From contig JAVSML010024332.1 of NCBI GenBank assembly GCA_038503035.1, positions 168,637-232,636 on the forward strand: 64,000 nucleotides of DNA, read 5' to 3'. The position numbers were made by a program, and so were the translations under genes. The notes below the pieces were generated by a model. That model was not told where the DNA came from and searched no databases. It worked only from the letters and a program-made list of their open reading frames with translations. Positions 1 through 10,597 of the stretch are shown here, piece after piece. The stretch comes from Crocodylus rhombifer. Taxonomy: Eukaryota > Chordata > Crocodylia > Crocodylidae. Within the stretch, counting starts at the first letter, position 1. Every line of letters starts with the position of its first letter.

Positions 1-193
1 AATGTGAGGAACCATTATAAGGAATTCAATAATGTCCTCTAAATTGTATTGCAGCCAAAGTTAGCAATCCTGCTGGTCCTTAAATCATCTTCAAAACTTA
101 AAGCATTTCATTTTAGCAGCTGCATCAAGAAGAAAGGTGTGCCCTTATCGGATATTAGTAATGATATACCATCACTTTTGCCCTATAAAAGAT
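1..193. other. AT-rich flank, no gene seen
   Basis: Unremarkable AT-rich sequence before the first transposon. The last eight bases (186-193, TAAAAGAT) are the left target-site duplication of the next element. Confidence 0.5.
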
Positions 194-1057
194 TGGGCCT
201 GTGTGAAGTGGCTAGTATTTGCTTTGGATTTGGATTTGGCCGATTTGGGGGACAGTGAATTGAATTGGTGATTTGAATCACTGTCCTGAATCAATTTGGC
301 CGAATCTGATGTGGAGATTTGGCCAGTGCCAAATTGTCCAAATCTCTGAATCAAACAGGCCCTATCCCCCATCCATTCTCCCAGGCCCATCAATGGCAGC
401 CCCACTGGGTCACAGCGTCCTGGGTCTTAAGAAAAAAAAAAAATCCTGCACTCACTGGCTGCTGCCATGCAGGGGGAGAGGGGGGAAGGGTGACCACCAC
501 TGCTCTGCACTGCATGGGGGGCTCTGCCATGAGCCCCCAGAAACCCTAATGGCAGCTGCAGCATCGGGTGAGTGTGGGGCTTAATTTTTTTTAATATTTT
601 TTTTTAAAGAGCCAGGAGTTGGGACTGGGTGGGGCAGCCATTGGTAGGGTGGGAGAGTGAGTGGGGGATGGGGACTCATGGCAGAGCCCTCTATGCAATG
701 TAGGGCAGTGGAGATTGCCCCTCCTTCACCTGGCAGAAGCCGGTGAGTGTGGCGCTTTTTTTGCGTGTTTGTTTTAAGTGCCAGGATGCTGGGGCTGGGT
801 GGGGCAGCTATTGATGGGGCTGGAAGAGCAGGGCTGGTTGGGGGCACTCAGGAGGGTTGGGGGAGCAGGCAGGAGATGGGACCTGATGGGGGTCTGCCTG
901 CACCTCTGCTGGAGATTCTGCCTGAAGCTCTCTGAATCTTTTCTGAATTGATTTGGACCTTTTTATTGGTCTCCTGATTTGATTTGGAGATTCAGCCGCC
1001 GAATTGGGCCGAATCCCCTCTGAATTGCATCAGCACCTGAAGCTTCGCATGGCCCTA
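194..1057. mobile_element. hAT-like non-autonomous DNA transposon with internal inverted repeats
   Basis: The 864-bp unit starts TGGGCCTGTGTGAAG and ends with the complement of TAGGGCCATGCGAAG, so the termini are imperfect inverted repeats. It is flanked by TAAAAGAT (186-193) and TGAAAGAT (1058-1065), an 8-bp duplication with one mismatch, as expected for hAT elements. Inside, the stretch around 385-535 is closely matched in inverted orientation around 665-825, and a third related segment lies at about 545-655 in direct orientation to the latter. Subterminal segments are rich in GATTTGG and GAATTGGGCCGAATC motifs. No transposase frame is seen, so it would have depended on an enzyme in trans. 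Related ends occur near 15732 and 22730. Assignment to hAT is inferred from duplication length and terminal bases. Confidence 0.65.
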
Positions 1058-1065
1058 TGAAAGAT

Positions 1066-1871
1066 ATGCCTGATCTTAATATTTTATTGTGTATCATTGT
1101 ATCTTTATTGTTTGTAAACAGGTAACATCAGTATCTTGCTGGTTTCTTATGTCCCCCACCAGTCTCAAAAAGAGTGACTATCTTAGTTATCTTACTTAGT
1201 TATCATAGAAAAGCTTATGCCTTTATGAACAAGTTAGTCTTCAAGGTGCCCTGACCTGCCTTTTGCCTGACTTCAGGCTAACTGCTTTTATTGTTCATGA
1301 GTATTTGTATTTTATATTTCTAGCCTATGCAATTATTTGCCAGTATGGTTAATTCTTATTTTCTAAGTGAATGGCTATGAAGGAACCCAGTACAACAAAG
1401 TGGATGTGAAATACAAGAGCCAATAAAATACAATATTGAAAAACAGAGGGTAATAAATATTGCAAAAGAAACAACACAAAAACAAATAAAAACCCTTAAA
1501 TTATTCTCATACTTTTCTAGACTCTGAATTTGTTGTATCCAGTCTGGGGGAAAAAAAAATGGGAAACAGCTCAGTCAAATTTCTGCTTGCTAATTATCTG
1601 AAGTAAAAATATGCAAACAGTGTTCAGGTGAATAAGAAAATAATTTTGAAAGTTTTATGATACGCTACATAAACTGATGACACATCTATCCTGGAAAAAC
1701 TGTGTTCAGAAATTATTCCAGGTCCCTCTTACAAAGAGAGTTGGAATTCAGAGATAATTATAGAAAAATAGTGGAAAGCATGAAAACACTCCTGTAAGAC
1801 AAACATTTGGGTGGATTCTTTAGCTTACAGAGGGGTTAAATGGAGTCATGATAGTGGGATTTTTTTATTGC
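1066..1871. other. AT-rich interspersed sequence, no gene seen
   Basis: No long open frame, repeat terminus or RNA-like structure was recognised. Composition is AT-rich with several short A runs. Confidence 0.5.
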
Positions 1872-1945
1872 ATAGATTTCATAGACATTAGGGCTGGAAG
1901 GGGACCATGGACGATTATCGAATCCAGCCCCCTGCCCCAGCTTGA
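1872..1945 (-). mobile_element. CR1 LINE 3' end fragment
   Basis: The plus strand reads TAGATTTCATAGACATTAGG, then GGGCTGGAAGG and CCAGCCCCCTGCCCC. This is the complement of the CR1 3' untranslated end seen in full at 8018-8120. Only about 75 bp remain, so it is a severely 5'-truncated or decayed copy. It carries no coding information. Confidence 0.8.
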
Positions 1946-2068
1946 AACTTGACGAAGTTAAAGATACATTTCTGTCTAGTCCAAAAACAAGGGGAAGCCA
2001 ATGAAACTGAAACTGAAATACATTTGAAAAGATTTTTCTATTGTACATGCATACTGATACTAGTTAAT

Positions 2069-2366
2069 TGCCCATCAAGAATGACAGGGTGGTGAAGGGG
2101 GAAGGGGCTGGGGATGGAGTGCCCCCACCTAATGCCCCATGCTGTCACTGTTCTGCCTCTTGCAGGAAGCAGGGTGGGGGAGCTGAGGCCAGTGCTGCTG
2201 GCCTCATCTCCCCCAGGCCTGATCTGGTCCTCAGCATGGCAGCTTCAGAATAATGGTGGCACTCCCGCACACTTGGAGTACTCTGACTGGCTGTTTCCAT
2301 CAGCCACTAAGAGTATGAATAAAGCATTATGGACAGACAGACAGACTTAGGCTTTTATAATATTAG
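2069..2366 (+). repeat. Candidate retroposon segment ending in GACA repeats and an AT tail
   Basis: A GC-rich body of about 200 bp is followed by an AATAAAG motif, a short run of GACA repeats (about 2331-2346) and a CTTTTATAATATTAGA tail. This resembles the 3' ends of some RTE-type LINEs and dependent SINEs, but the family could not be named. No inverted termini were seen. It could also be unique sequence with a chance microsatellite. Confidence 0.35.
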
Positions 2367-2442
2367 AATACAACTAAGCTGTGAAAATTGGTCCTGTGAT
2401 TAGGAATTTGGTAGGAATCTCAAAAAAGATAAATCTTAGAAC

Positions 2443-2534
2443 ACATTAGGCACAATAAAGATATAAGGAATATAAACACAAGGAATATACACAGAAGACA
2501 TTAGGCACAATAAAGACATAAGGAATATAAATAC
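2443..2534 (+). repeat. Two-copy tandem duplication, 55-bp period
   Basis: A ~37-bp unit beginning ACATTAGGCACAATAAAG occurs at 2443-2479 and again at 2498-2534 with one or two differences. The copies are in direct orientation, consistent with a local slippage duplication. Confidence 0.75.
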
Positions 2535-3083
2535 TTATGCTTTGTGGCAGGTGTTGTCACCAGCAGTCTGTGGGCCCAATTTATCCTGAAGAGCCATCTG
2601 ATCCGGCATACAGATGTGGGACTTCAGTGGCATTCAGCAGCCGGGGCTTTAGCAGCAGTCACTTTCTGTGCCAGTGTAGGGAAAAGTGGTGGCAACAGGC
2701 TCTTTCCCTATGCCACCATAGGGAAAAGTGGTGACGGCAGCTAGGTTTTAGTATGCATCTATTCTGACCTGAACGGAATCATTCTGACCCACAGCGTTAA
2801 ATGGATGCTCGCTGTTGCTTTATAGTATTAGCCTGAGGTTGATGGACATTCTTCTATGGTCGTAGTATTTCATAAGGTGCAGACAGAAGTGACAATTTTT
2901 GCCTGACCTGACCACAGAAAGCAGTTTATAGCTGTGGCAAAACACAAGTGCACAGCTGCAGACCACTTAAAAAATTGCTGCTCGGGTGAAAATCTGACCC
3001 CTCATTGCATGAGGTATCGGATAAAGACATTTCAAAATGTAGTGTCTTTTGTAGCTTGTGTCTATGGAGCTACCAGCCTGTTG

Positions 3084-3273
3084 CTGTTTTCAGAATGGGA
3101 GGGAGGAAGGGAGAGGAGGGAGTTCAGGCTGGGAGTTTTTCAGCCCCTGCCCTCCCCCTGAGGGTGGGGCAGGTGTATTGGACCAATTCACCCATCCCAC
3201 CCTTCAATCCAAGCTAGGGATCCCCCAAAATGAGCTCCCTCTGCTGCCTTTCCCCCTCCCATTCTGAAAACAG
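3084..3273. repeat. Foldback element with perfect 20-bp inverted arms
   Basis: CTGTTTTCAGAATGGGAGGG at 3084-3103 is matched by its exact reverse complement at 3254-3273. The similarity continues inward for roughly 25 more bases with mismatches. The ~190-bp unit has the shape of a short MITE or foldback. No clear target duplication was found, and no coding potential is present in its C-rich centre. Confidence 0.65.
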
Positions 3274-5094
3274 TAAGCACTGGCAGAGAGCCGTGGCCAT
3301 TGCTATGGGAACCTGACTGAATCCCAGCCTGCAGTTAGATTCCCGTCCCCACTGGAACCAACAGTGAACTTCTGTTTAGTCTGGGGTAAGGTTCTAACTC
3401 AGAACACTTTGCAGAAATTTTTCTGAGTGACAGCTGGAAGCTGCACTTCTGTCTGCACCCGTAATTGTTGATTATAGGGGTTTTCACACCGTTCTCTGAA
3501 GTGGTTGATACTGTCCTCTGCCAGTGATGTACTATTGAACTAGAAAAAATATTGTTCTGATTCAGAACAGTAATTCCATACACCTCAGAGTATTATAGGG
3601 TAACTGTTGCCTGCAGCAGGTCATGCCTGCTCTTTCCAAGACAGCATTTCATTTCCCTTCACTTCACCTATTCTCTGCTTAACTGACACAGGGCCATGCA
3701 GCTTATCAAATTATTTTATAAATAACTGTGCCACATATTACTGACATATTCAGTACAACTCTCTATAATAGAACTCTTGTCACATAATTTAGGGCTGAAT
3801 ATTGCAAGAAGGCCTTGTCCACATGGCTGCATTATATAGGGTTTTAAAATGATGTATTATTATTGTTATGGTCGTGGTTTATTTATGTATTTGTATTGCA
3901 GTAGCACCCAGGGATCCCTACCATAGACTAGAGCTATATTATTCATGCTAGGTGCTCTGTATAGATATGTAATAAACACCATCCTTGCCTCAATGAGTTT
4001 ACCATCTAAGTAATTAATTAATATTTGTAAAATGCCTTTTAAATGAACATGCTGTGAAAATGTTCAGTCATTTTGGCTGTGTGAAACAATTCCTGCAGTT
4101 CTTAGTCCATTCTCAAGCAAAGCCTACATTGATGCTATGGACATTTTGCATAAGAAACATGATTAAGGAGTGCAACAGTTGTCTCTTAGTTATTCTTTCT
4201 TTGATGGGGCTCTTAATTAACAGACTTGTAATTTGATTGGAGCTTTATTTTCTTTTTGCACGATAGGGCACCCCAAAGTGTTTGAATTAAAGGCACTATC
4301 AAATAAAATGATTGTCATATAAAAAAACATTCGACTACTTAATTCAATTTAATGTACCATAGCATAGTGCACCCAAGGAAGTTATGGAGAGTATAATTCA
4401 AGAGCTGCTCATTTTGGCACGTTATAGTGGTTTCTTTTCAATAACTTAGAAACAAAATTGCTCATGGAGTTCCAAAGCTACTATTTATCTTCTCAATCAG
4501 CTATAAAATGTAAAATGTAATAGTTGTCTTATTTGAAGCAGCTTATCTTTATTTTCAGTGCTGAGAGCTATTTCTAGGGTTGCATAATGGTTTCCATTCC
4601 AAACCCCTGTTTTGATTTACTCATTGTTTTCTGAACCTTCTACTTCATGGCTAACATTTTCTCTTCTATAACTCCTAAAACAAAAAAGAACCTATAACAA
4701 CAAAGAGTTAATGGTTTATTACACCAGGAGAAACAATGTTGTGTATAAAAGAATGAAAATGCATTACATTATGCCAGACAAGATTCTTTAGGTCTTTACT
4801 TAGACCAAAAGAGCTACAACCAATACCCTTAATTACATTATGCCACACATCAGAAGTTTAGAAAAATGTGTATTGCACCTTTCATCATGCAATTTAATAC
4901 TTTGTTATATATATGTATAAGAGGACACATTTAAGGTTGTATCTACAGTCTTATCTGTGGCATTTTGAGTGCTTACCTGTGAAGACATGTCAATTAATTT
5001 AGATTTTGTGGTATGTATATCTAACATCTGTAAGGTAAGAAGTAATCATATGACCAAAACCGCATACTGCTACTTAGTGGCATGTATTGCCTAA
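3274..5094. other. AT-rich sequence, no gene seen
   Basis: Only short, unsupported open frames are present. There are AT-rich patches such as the TATATATATG stretch near 4907. No recognised repeat or exon. Confidence 0.5.
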
Positions 5095-5096
5095 TA

Positions 5097-5472
5097 CAGT
5101 AAAAGCTTTGTTATCTAGCACCCATGGGGAATGGAGGGTGCTGGATAACAAAATATGCCAGTTAACTGAGAGGCCTGAATACATGTTTTTGCCTGTTCAG
5201 GCCACTGCCTCTCCCACTGTGTCCAAGGCATTGCCGCCCTTCCTGCAGGCCCTTTGGGCCCCGAGTGGCAGGGAGACGGGCCCCGAACAGGCTGATATGC
5301 CCTGGGCTGTGGGGGCTCAGCAACACGAGCTGCTTTGGCCCAAGCCGTGGGGGCTCAGGGAAACCAGAAGTCCCACAGTGGGCACTTCTGGTTTTGCTTG
5401 TACCTTTCAAGCTGCCATGCCCATTAATAGACCATGTCAGCTTGTAAGGTGCTGAATAACATGGCTTTACTC
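5097..5472. mobile_element. Tigger/pogo-like TcMar MITE
   Basis: The element begins CAGTAAAAGC and ends GCTTTACTC, flanked by TA at 5095-5096 and 5473-5474. Just inside, TTATCTAGCACC on the left pairs with GGTGCTGAATAA on the right, giving inverted repeats of about 25 bp. A CAGTAAAA start, a TA duplication and an internal 'GTTATC...GCACC' motif are typical of the pogo/Tigger branch of Tc1/mariner. The 376-bp length and absence of a transposase frame make it a non-autonomous derivative. The open frames inside on both strands are incidental to its GC-rich centre. Confidence 0.8.
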
Positions 5473-5474
5473 TA

Positions 5475-7342
5475 ATATATGAGGGAGGGACGATGCTTAT
5501 CATAGATATCAGTGATGCATATAGAAAGGCAGCATGGCCTGTATTACACTCATGCTGGCAAGTGTCAAGGAAGAGAGAATGCTAGCTCCTGTTATGACAT
5601 ACATGGGAAAAAAGAACATTTCCTGGCTGGTAGGAAGCAGGTGGACCTCTGGTTTTTGCTGCTGGTCTTCTCAAACTTCTCTATAAAGAACTTGCAAAGG
5701 ATGGGCAGCACCTTTCATTTCCTGAAATATACCCTGCTCTAAACTCTTTTCACATGATGCATGTTGTGATGGAAAGGCAGGCTATCTGGTAAAACTTGTT
5801 CTCTTTTTTGCAGGGAGGGCTCTAAAGACATCATCATTGTCCAACAATCCAAGGAACCTCTCCACAATTAATAAATAAATAAAAAGCAAACAAAACAAAA
5901 ACCTCTTCTAGTGTTTTCCACAGCCTTTCCTTTGTGGTCCTCGGCTCGTTACACATCCGGATCTTCTCAACAAAAAGTAAGTAAACAAATACATTTAGCA
6001 TGCTATTGTGCCACTCTGTTTCTTTTTTTTTTTTTTAATTTTGTTTTTCCTTTCCCACATTCTTTCCTACCTACTTGGGCGTTTACTACAATCCTTGTCA
6101 GTTACTACCAAATGAAACCTTCCCTGCTTAGGAACAGTAATACATGTTTTATTTTAAAATATTTATTTATTAATACCTACAAGCTTAGAAGTTCAGCTAC
6201 ATATCCAGGAGTGAACATGACAGATTTTGTAAAATTTGTATCAATTAAACTGCTCATCACAACAGGCTCCTCCTAGCTACAGTTATTCTCTTGTGGACAG
6301 GACCAAACCAGGTGGCTTTCTATTCTCTTAGTAATGTTAAGACGGGAGCTCATACCACCTGCCTAGCCTTGTTCTAAGCCATTTCTCTCTATGAAAAGAG
6401 GAGATGGATTTTTCATGACTTCACCACCATTTCTTTTCTCTGGATCAGGAGGAAATGTGGAGCTTTTCCATCCCCTGTCTCCATACTACCTTCAATCCCT
6501 TTCCCACATTGTCTAGTTCTTTCATGCTTTGTTTCACCTTTCACAATTTCTCAGAATTTCTTGCATCTTCCTTTTCCCAGTCAATGAATTCAGGAAACAA
6601 TTCCTATTTTTTTATTCTAGGAAAAGACTAGAAGCTTATTTTCCTTCACCATAACTGCCAGCCTTCTGGGTTTTTGTCTCTCTCTCCTGTGGATGGATTG
6701 TGTGGACATCCTATATCTCCTGTTTTCATTTGCCTCCCTACATCGGTCTATGTTCCTTGTTTCCTATAGCTCTAATATAAGCTGCTGCTTCATATCACTG
6801 AATTTTTGCCAGTTTTCACAATTTCCTCATGCCCTTATTCAAGCTTTTTTTCTAGAGTTCTCATGATACAAGAACCAATGCCACGCAGGGAGCTGCTGTA
6901 AATGCTGTGGTATACTAGTTCCCTCTTATTTCAAGCTCCTAGTAGGGCCTTGCATTAGCATTCTAATAATTTGTCTCTGCAAGAAAACATAATGTAAATT
7001 TTCAAAGTTATATGAACTACTCAGATGGATTCCACAGAAAGGAGAGAATTTTGTCACATTTTATAAATTGCTATTACATTACGAAATTAAGTAACATAGG
7101 CAATTTAAAGTAGAATACAGTACTTATGAAATTAACTAAAAGAAGATTATAAAAAAGTCTTAAATTGAATGCCAAATGAACATACATTACAGGATTAATC
7201 AATATGGTATAATAGAATTATATTCTCATGTTCGTTTCAGATTTGGAGGTTCAATATGTACTAGAATACAGATAAAAGGTGTATCAGCTATCTGAATCTT
7301 TCTCAAGTTTCTATCACCTCCTAGTAGCAGTATTCACACATG
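5475..7342. other. AT- and pyrimidine-rich sequence, no gene seen
   Basis: Contains an A-rich patch near 5868-5900, a T run near 6022-6036 and a pyrimidine-rich strand from about 6380 to 6830. No recognised element or exon. Confidence 0.5.
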
Positions 7343-7857
7343 CTACTGCAATTCTGGGCTCCACAATTTAAAAAGGATGTGGAAAAGCTTGAGACAGTTC
7401 AGAGGAGAGCCACCTGCATGATCAGAGGGCAAGAAAAAAGGCCTTATGATGTGAGGCTGAGAGCCATGGGACTCTTCAGCCTGGAAAAGCACAGGCTCAG
7501 GGGCGACCTGGTGGCAGCTTATAAGTACATCAGGGGTGTGCATCAGGATCTGGGAGAATGCCTGTTCACCAGAGCGCCCCAAGGGATGATAAGATCCAAT
7601 GGTTATAAACTCCTCCAAAACAGTTTTAGGCTGGACATAAGGAAAAACTTCTTTACTGTCTGAGCCCCCAAGGCCTGGAATAGACTCCCTCTAGAGGTGG
7701 TGCAAGCACCTACTCTGGACACTTTAAAGAAAAGTTTGGATGCTTATCTTGCTGGGATCCTTTGACTTTAGCTGACTTCCTGCCCTTGGGGCAGGGGGCT
7801 GGACTCAATGATCTTCTGAGGTCCCTTCCAGCCCTAATGTCTATGAAATCTATGACA
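7343..7857 (+). mobile_element. 5'-truncated CR1 LINE (ORF2 C-terminus and 3' UTR)
   Basis: The frame encodes the CR1 ORF2 C-terminal region: QFWAPQFKKDVEKLE, a RRAT-like segment, GLFSLEKHRLRGDL and SFRLDIRKNFFTV. It then meets a stop where the other copies read CGA (Arg), a change consistent with CpG decay. The frame would continue to the DAYLAGIL ending followed by the CR1 3' UTR. No endonuclease or catalytic reverse transcriptase part is present, so the copy was truncated on insertion. It belongs to the same subfamily as the minus-strand copy at 8018-9917 and lies tail to tail with it. Confidence 0.9.
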
Positions 7858-8017
7858 TTCATATACATACAGTAGCCTTTAAATGTTACATCTGTGAGAA
7901 CCTGTAAACTGTAGTCTGTTCTTTTCTGTGCAATGAAAGGGTCGACGTAGACAATGGATAGTACATAACTTAATGTGCCATAAGATAGCAAATAATTGGA
8001 AGATATTAGGAATATGC
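7858..8017. other. Spacer between two tail-to-tail CR1 copies
   Basis: About 160 bp of non-repeat sequence separates the 3' ends of the two opposed CR1 elements. No gene is seen. Confidence 0.6.
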
Positions 8018-9917
8018 AATTTCATAGATTTCATAGATTTCATAGACATTAGGGCTGGAAGGGACCTCGGGAGATCATCGAGTCCAGCCCCCTGCCCAAA
8101 GGGCAGGAAGTCAGCTGGGGTCATAGGATCCCAGCAAGATAAGCATCCAATTTACTCTTGAAGGTGTTCAATGTAGGTGCTTGAACCACCTCCGCTGGCA
8201 GACTGTTCCAGACCTTGGGGGCTCGGACAGTAAAGAAATTCTTCCTTATATCCAGCCCGAAACAGTCTTGCAGGAGTTTGTGACCGTTCGACCTCGTCAT
8301 CCCTTGGGGTGCTCTGGTGAACAGACGTTCCCCCAGATCCTGGTGGTCACCCCTGATAAACTTATAGGTGGCCATCAGATCACCCCTGAGCCTATGCTTT
8401 TCCAGGCTAAAGAGTCCCATGGCTCTCAGCCTGTCATCGTAAGATCTGTTTTCCTGACCTCTGATCATGCGCGTGGCTCTCCTCTGGACTCTCTCAAGCT
8501 TCTCCACATCCTTTTTGAATTGTGGAGCCCAAAACTGGATGCAGTACTCCAGCTGCGGCCTCACCAAGGCCGAGTACAAGGGGAGAATGACGTCCTGGGA
8601 TTTGCTCGAGAAGCATCTATGGATGCACGCCAGCATTTTGGTCGCTTTACTAGCCGCAGCATTGCATTGCAGGCTCATGTTCATCTTGTGGTCAATGATG
8701 ACCCCCAAGTCTTTTTCTTCTGTAGTGCTAACCAACGTAGCACTGCCGAGCCTATAAGGGTGCTGCAGGTTTTTCCTCCCAAGGTGGAGAACCTTGCATT
8801 TTTCAGTGTTAAACACCATGAGGTTCTCGTCTGCCCATTTGCTGAGCTTGTCCAGGTCAGCCTGGATCACCCGCCTATCTTCTGGCGTGGATGCTTTGCC
8901 CCAAAGTTTGGTGTCATCGGCAAACTTGGCCAGTCCACTCCTGACTCCAATGTCCACATCATTAATGAAGATGTTGAACAGTATGGGTCCCAGGACAGAG
9001 CCTTGAGGGACCCCACTGGTCACAGGGCACCATGATGAGTGACTGCCATCAATCACAACCCTCTGGGTCCGACCACGGAGCCAATTTCCCAGCCAGCGGA
9101 TCGTGGTGGAGCCAAGGCCACAACTGGGCAGTTTGGCCAAGAGGTGATCATGGGATACCAGATCAAAGGCTTTTTTGAAGTCAAGATATATGACATCAAT
9201 CTCTTCTCCCTTGTCCAGGTGATAGGTCACCCTGTCATAGAAGGAAATGAGATTGGTCAAACAAGACCTACCTGCAACAAACCCGTGCTGGCTATCCCTT
9301 AGAATGTTAGCCTGGGCCAGTCCCTCAAGGATGGCCTCCTTAATAAACTTTTCTAAGATCTTCCCCAGGATAGAAGTCAGGCTAATGGGCCTGTAGTTAG
9401 CCGGATCCACTCTCCTCCCTTTCTTGAAGATCGGCATCACATTGGCCTTCTTCCAGTCTTCGGGCACTACACCAGAGCGCCAGGAGTTTTCAAAGATCCG
9501 TGCCAGGGGCTGGGCTATGACGCTCGCCAGCTCCTTGAGTACCCTGGGGTGCAGACTGTCAGGGCTGGCTGACTTGAAGGTATCCAGCTTCTCAAGGTGT
9601 TCCTTCACGAGGTCAGCATTGATGGAGGGTAGGGGATCCCCCTCACCCAGATTTCCCTGTCCCATAGCAGGCATGGGCATCCCGTGTGACTGATGAAAGA
9701 CTGACGCAAAGTACCTATTTAATAGGTTGGCTTTTTCCTGGGCGTCAGTTGCCAGTTGCCCCGTCTGGTTTAGCAGGGGTCCAACATTGCCCTTGCTTTT
9801 CCTCCGGCTCCCCACATATCTGAAAAAGGACTTTTTGTTGTCCTTGATGCCTGAAGCTAGTTGGAGTTCAGTTGCAGCCTTGGCTTTCCTGGTTTGCTCC
9901 CTGCAGGACCGGACCTG
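8018..9917 (-). mobile_element. 5'-truncated young CR1 LINE with open reverse transcriptase frame
   Basis: The minus-strand element runs from a truncation near 9917 to a 3' tail of three TTTCATAGA units (plus-strand view, about 8021-8047). The 3' UTR is about 100 bp and contains the conserved CCCTTTGGGCAGGGGGCTGG block. The coding part is uninterrupted, unlike every other CR1 copy in the window, so it is probably among the youngest here. The ORF1 and endonuclease regions are missing, as in most CR1 insertions. No target duplication was identified, which is usual for CR1. Confidence 0.93.
8121..9917 (-). CDS. CR1 ORF2 reverse transcriptase, N-terminally truncated
   Basis: This would be the RNA-directed DNA polymerase of a CR1 LINE, which performs target-primed reverse transcription at a nicked chromosomal site. 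Counting from the Met at 9815, the PANYRPISLTS motif is near residues 138-148, the first catalytic motif LDFKKAFD is at 211-218, [10 protein letters not shown] is at 268-277 and the FADD active-site motif is at 298-301. The frame ends in DAYLAGIL. It is open for another ~34 codons upstream of that Met to the truncation at 9917, so that Met is not a natural start. The family ORF2 is about 900-1000 residues and carries an N-terminal endonuclease, absent here. Without promoter or endonuclease it is not expected to be mobile, though the polymerase motifs look intact. A 284-aa frame on the opposite strand is a shadow of this one. Confidence 0.88.
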   Translation of the reverse strand, partial: QVRSCREQTRKAKAATELQLASGIKDNKKSFFRYVGSRRKSKGNVGPLLNQTGQLATDAQEKANLLNRYFASVFHQSHGMPMPAMGQGNLGEGDPLPSINADLVKEHLEKLDTFKSASPDSLHPRVLKELASVIAQPLARIFENSWRSGVVPEDWKKANVMPIFKKGRRVDPANYRPISLTSILGKILEKFIKEAILEGLAQANILRDSQHGFVAGRSCLTNLISFYDRVTYHLDKGEEIDVIYLDFKKAFDLVSHDHLLAKLPSCGLGSTTIRWLGNWLRGRTQRVVIDGSHSSWCPVTSGVPQGSVLGPILFNIFINDVDIGVRSGLAKFADDTKLWGKASTPEDRRVIQADLDKLSKWADENLMVFNTEKCKVLHLGRKNLQHPYRLGSATLVSTTEEKDLGVIIDHKMNMSLQCNAAASKATKMLACIHRCFSSKSQDVILPLYSALVRPQLEYCIQFWAPQFKKDVEKLERVQRRATRMIRGQENRSYDDRLRAMGLFSLEKHRLRGDLMATYKFIRGDHQDLGERLFTRAPQGMTRSNGHKLLQDCFGLDIRKNFFTVRAPKVWNSLPAEVVQAPTLNTFKSKLDAYLAGIL

Positions 9918-10334
9918 ATATAAAATATTAAACTGATACTTAAGATATTTTGGTAGTGTATATGAATTCTACTGTCATATCATGCATTTTCAATATAATA
10001 AAATAACGTTTTTCAAATCTTTTGGCTCTCTTAATGTTACAGATGTACCTATTGTGCTAAAATTTCTTAGATGTACTGAAGTTGGCAAGATAATTTTGTT
10101 TTGCATTTGAGTCTGGGTGCATTGTAAAGTTTCTTTCATATTCATGGGTGAATTTCCCAAGGGTTAGAGTTTTGATCCAATTAATGATACCATCCACTAA
10201 AATCCTCCCCATCCTAAAATTGTTTTCTAGACCTTCTTGTGTCTGTATTATTGAACTGAAGATCTTTAGAGAAGAGAATCTTATGGGAAGTCTTGAGGAA
10301 AAAAATCGGTCTTTTGAAAACTATGTGTCTCACT
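9918..10334. other. AT-rich sequence, no gene seen
   Basis: Unremarkable AT-rich sequence between the CR1 truncation point and the next TIR element. Confidence 0.5.
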
Positions 10335-10597
10335 GAGCGCATCTACACAAGAAGCTAACTGTACAGTAACCTAATAATAGTGTGCGGTACCGCATCACAG
10401 CATGGATAGTGATAATATGCTTCTGTGCAGTATTATTAGGCTACTGGGCAGTAGCGTCACAAAAAAGGCATTTGCTGGTGCTGGTGCTACTGCAAAGTAT
10501 CTCTAGTTACTGTGCATTTATTTAGTAGTTGGTTATACAAGTATGAAATTAAATGTGCAGTAACCAGTGCACATTAATGGATGTGTAGACACACCCC
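10335..10597. mobile_element. Harbinger-like MITE (GCATCTACAC termini)
   Basis: The left end reads GAGCGCATCTACACAAG and the right end is the complement of GGGTGTGTCTACACATCC. Subterminal blocks such as CTGTGCAGTATTATTAGG and AACCTAATAATAGTGTGC are mutually complementary, so the unit is strongly palindromic. Layout and sequence match the better defined element at 42897-43113. The exact target duplication could not be settled. No coding sequence. Confidence 0.55.

Noticed and set aside
2443..2534. Repeat-spacer-repeat pattern considered as a CRISPR-like array
   Set aside because: There are only two copies, the sequence context is vertebrate, and no associated genes are present.
8181..9035. 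284-residue open frame on the plus strand
   Set aside because: It is the antisense of the intact CR1 reverse transcriptase frame. Its translation has no family features of its own.
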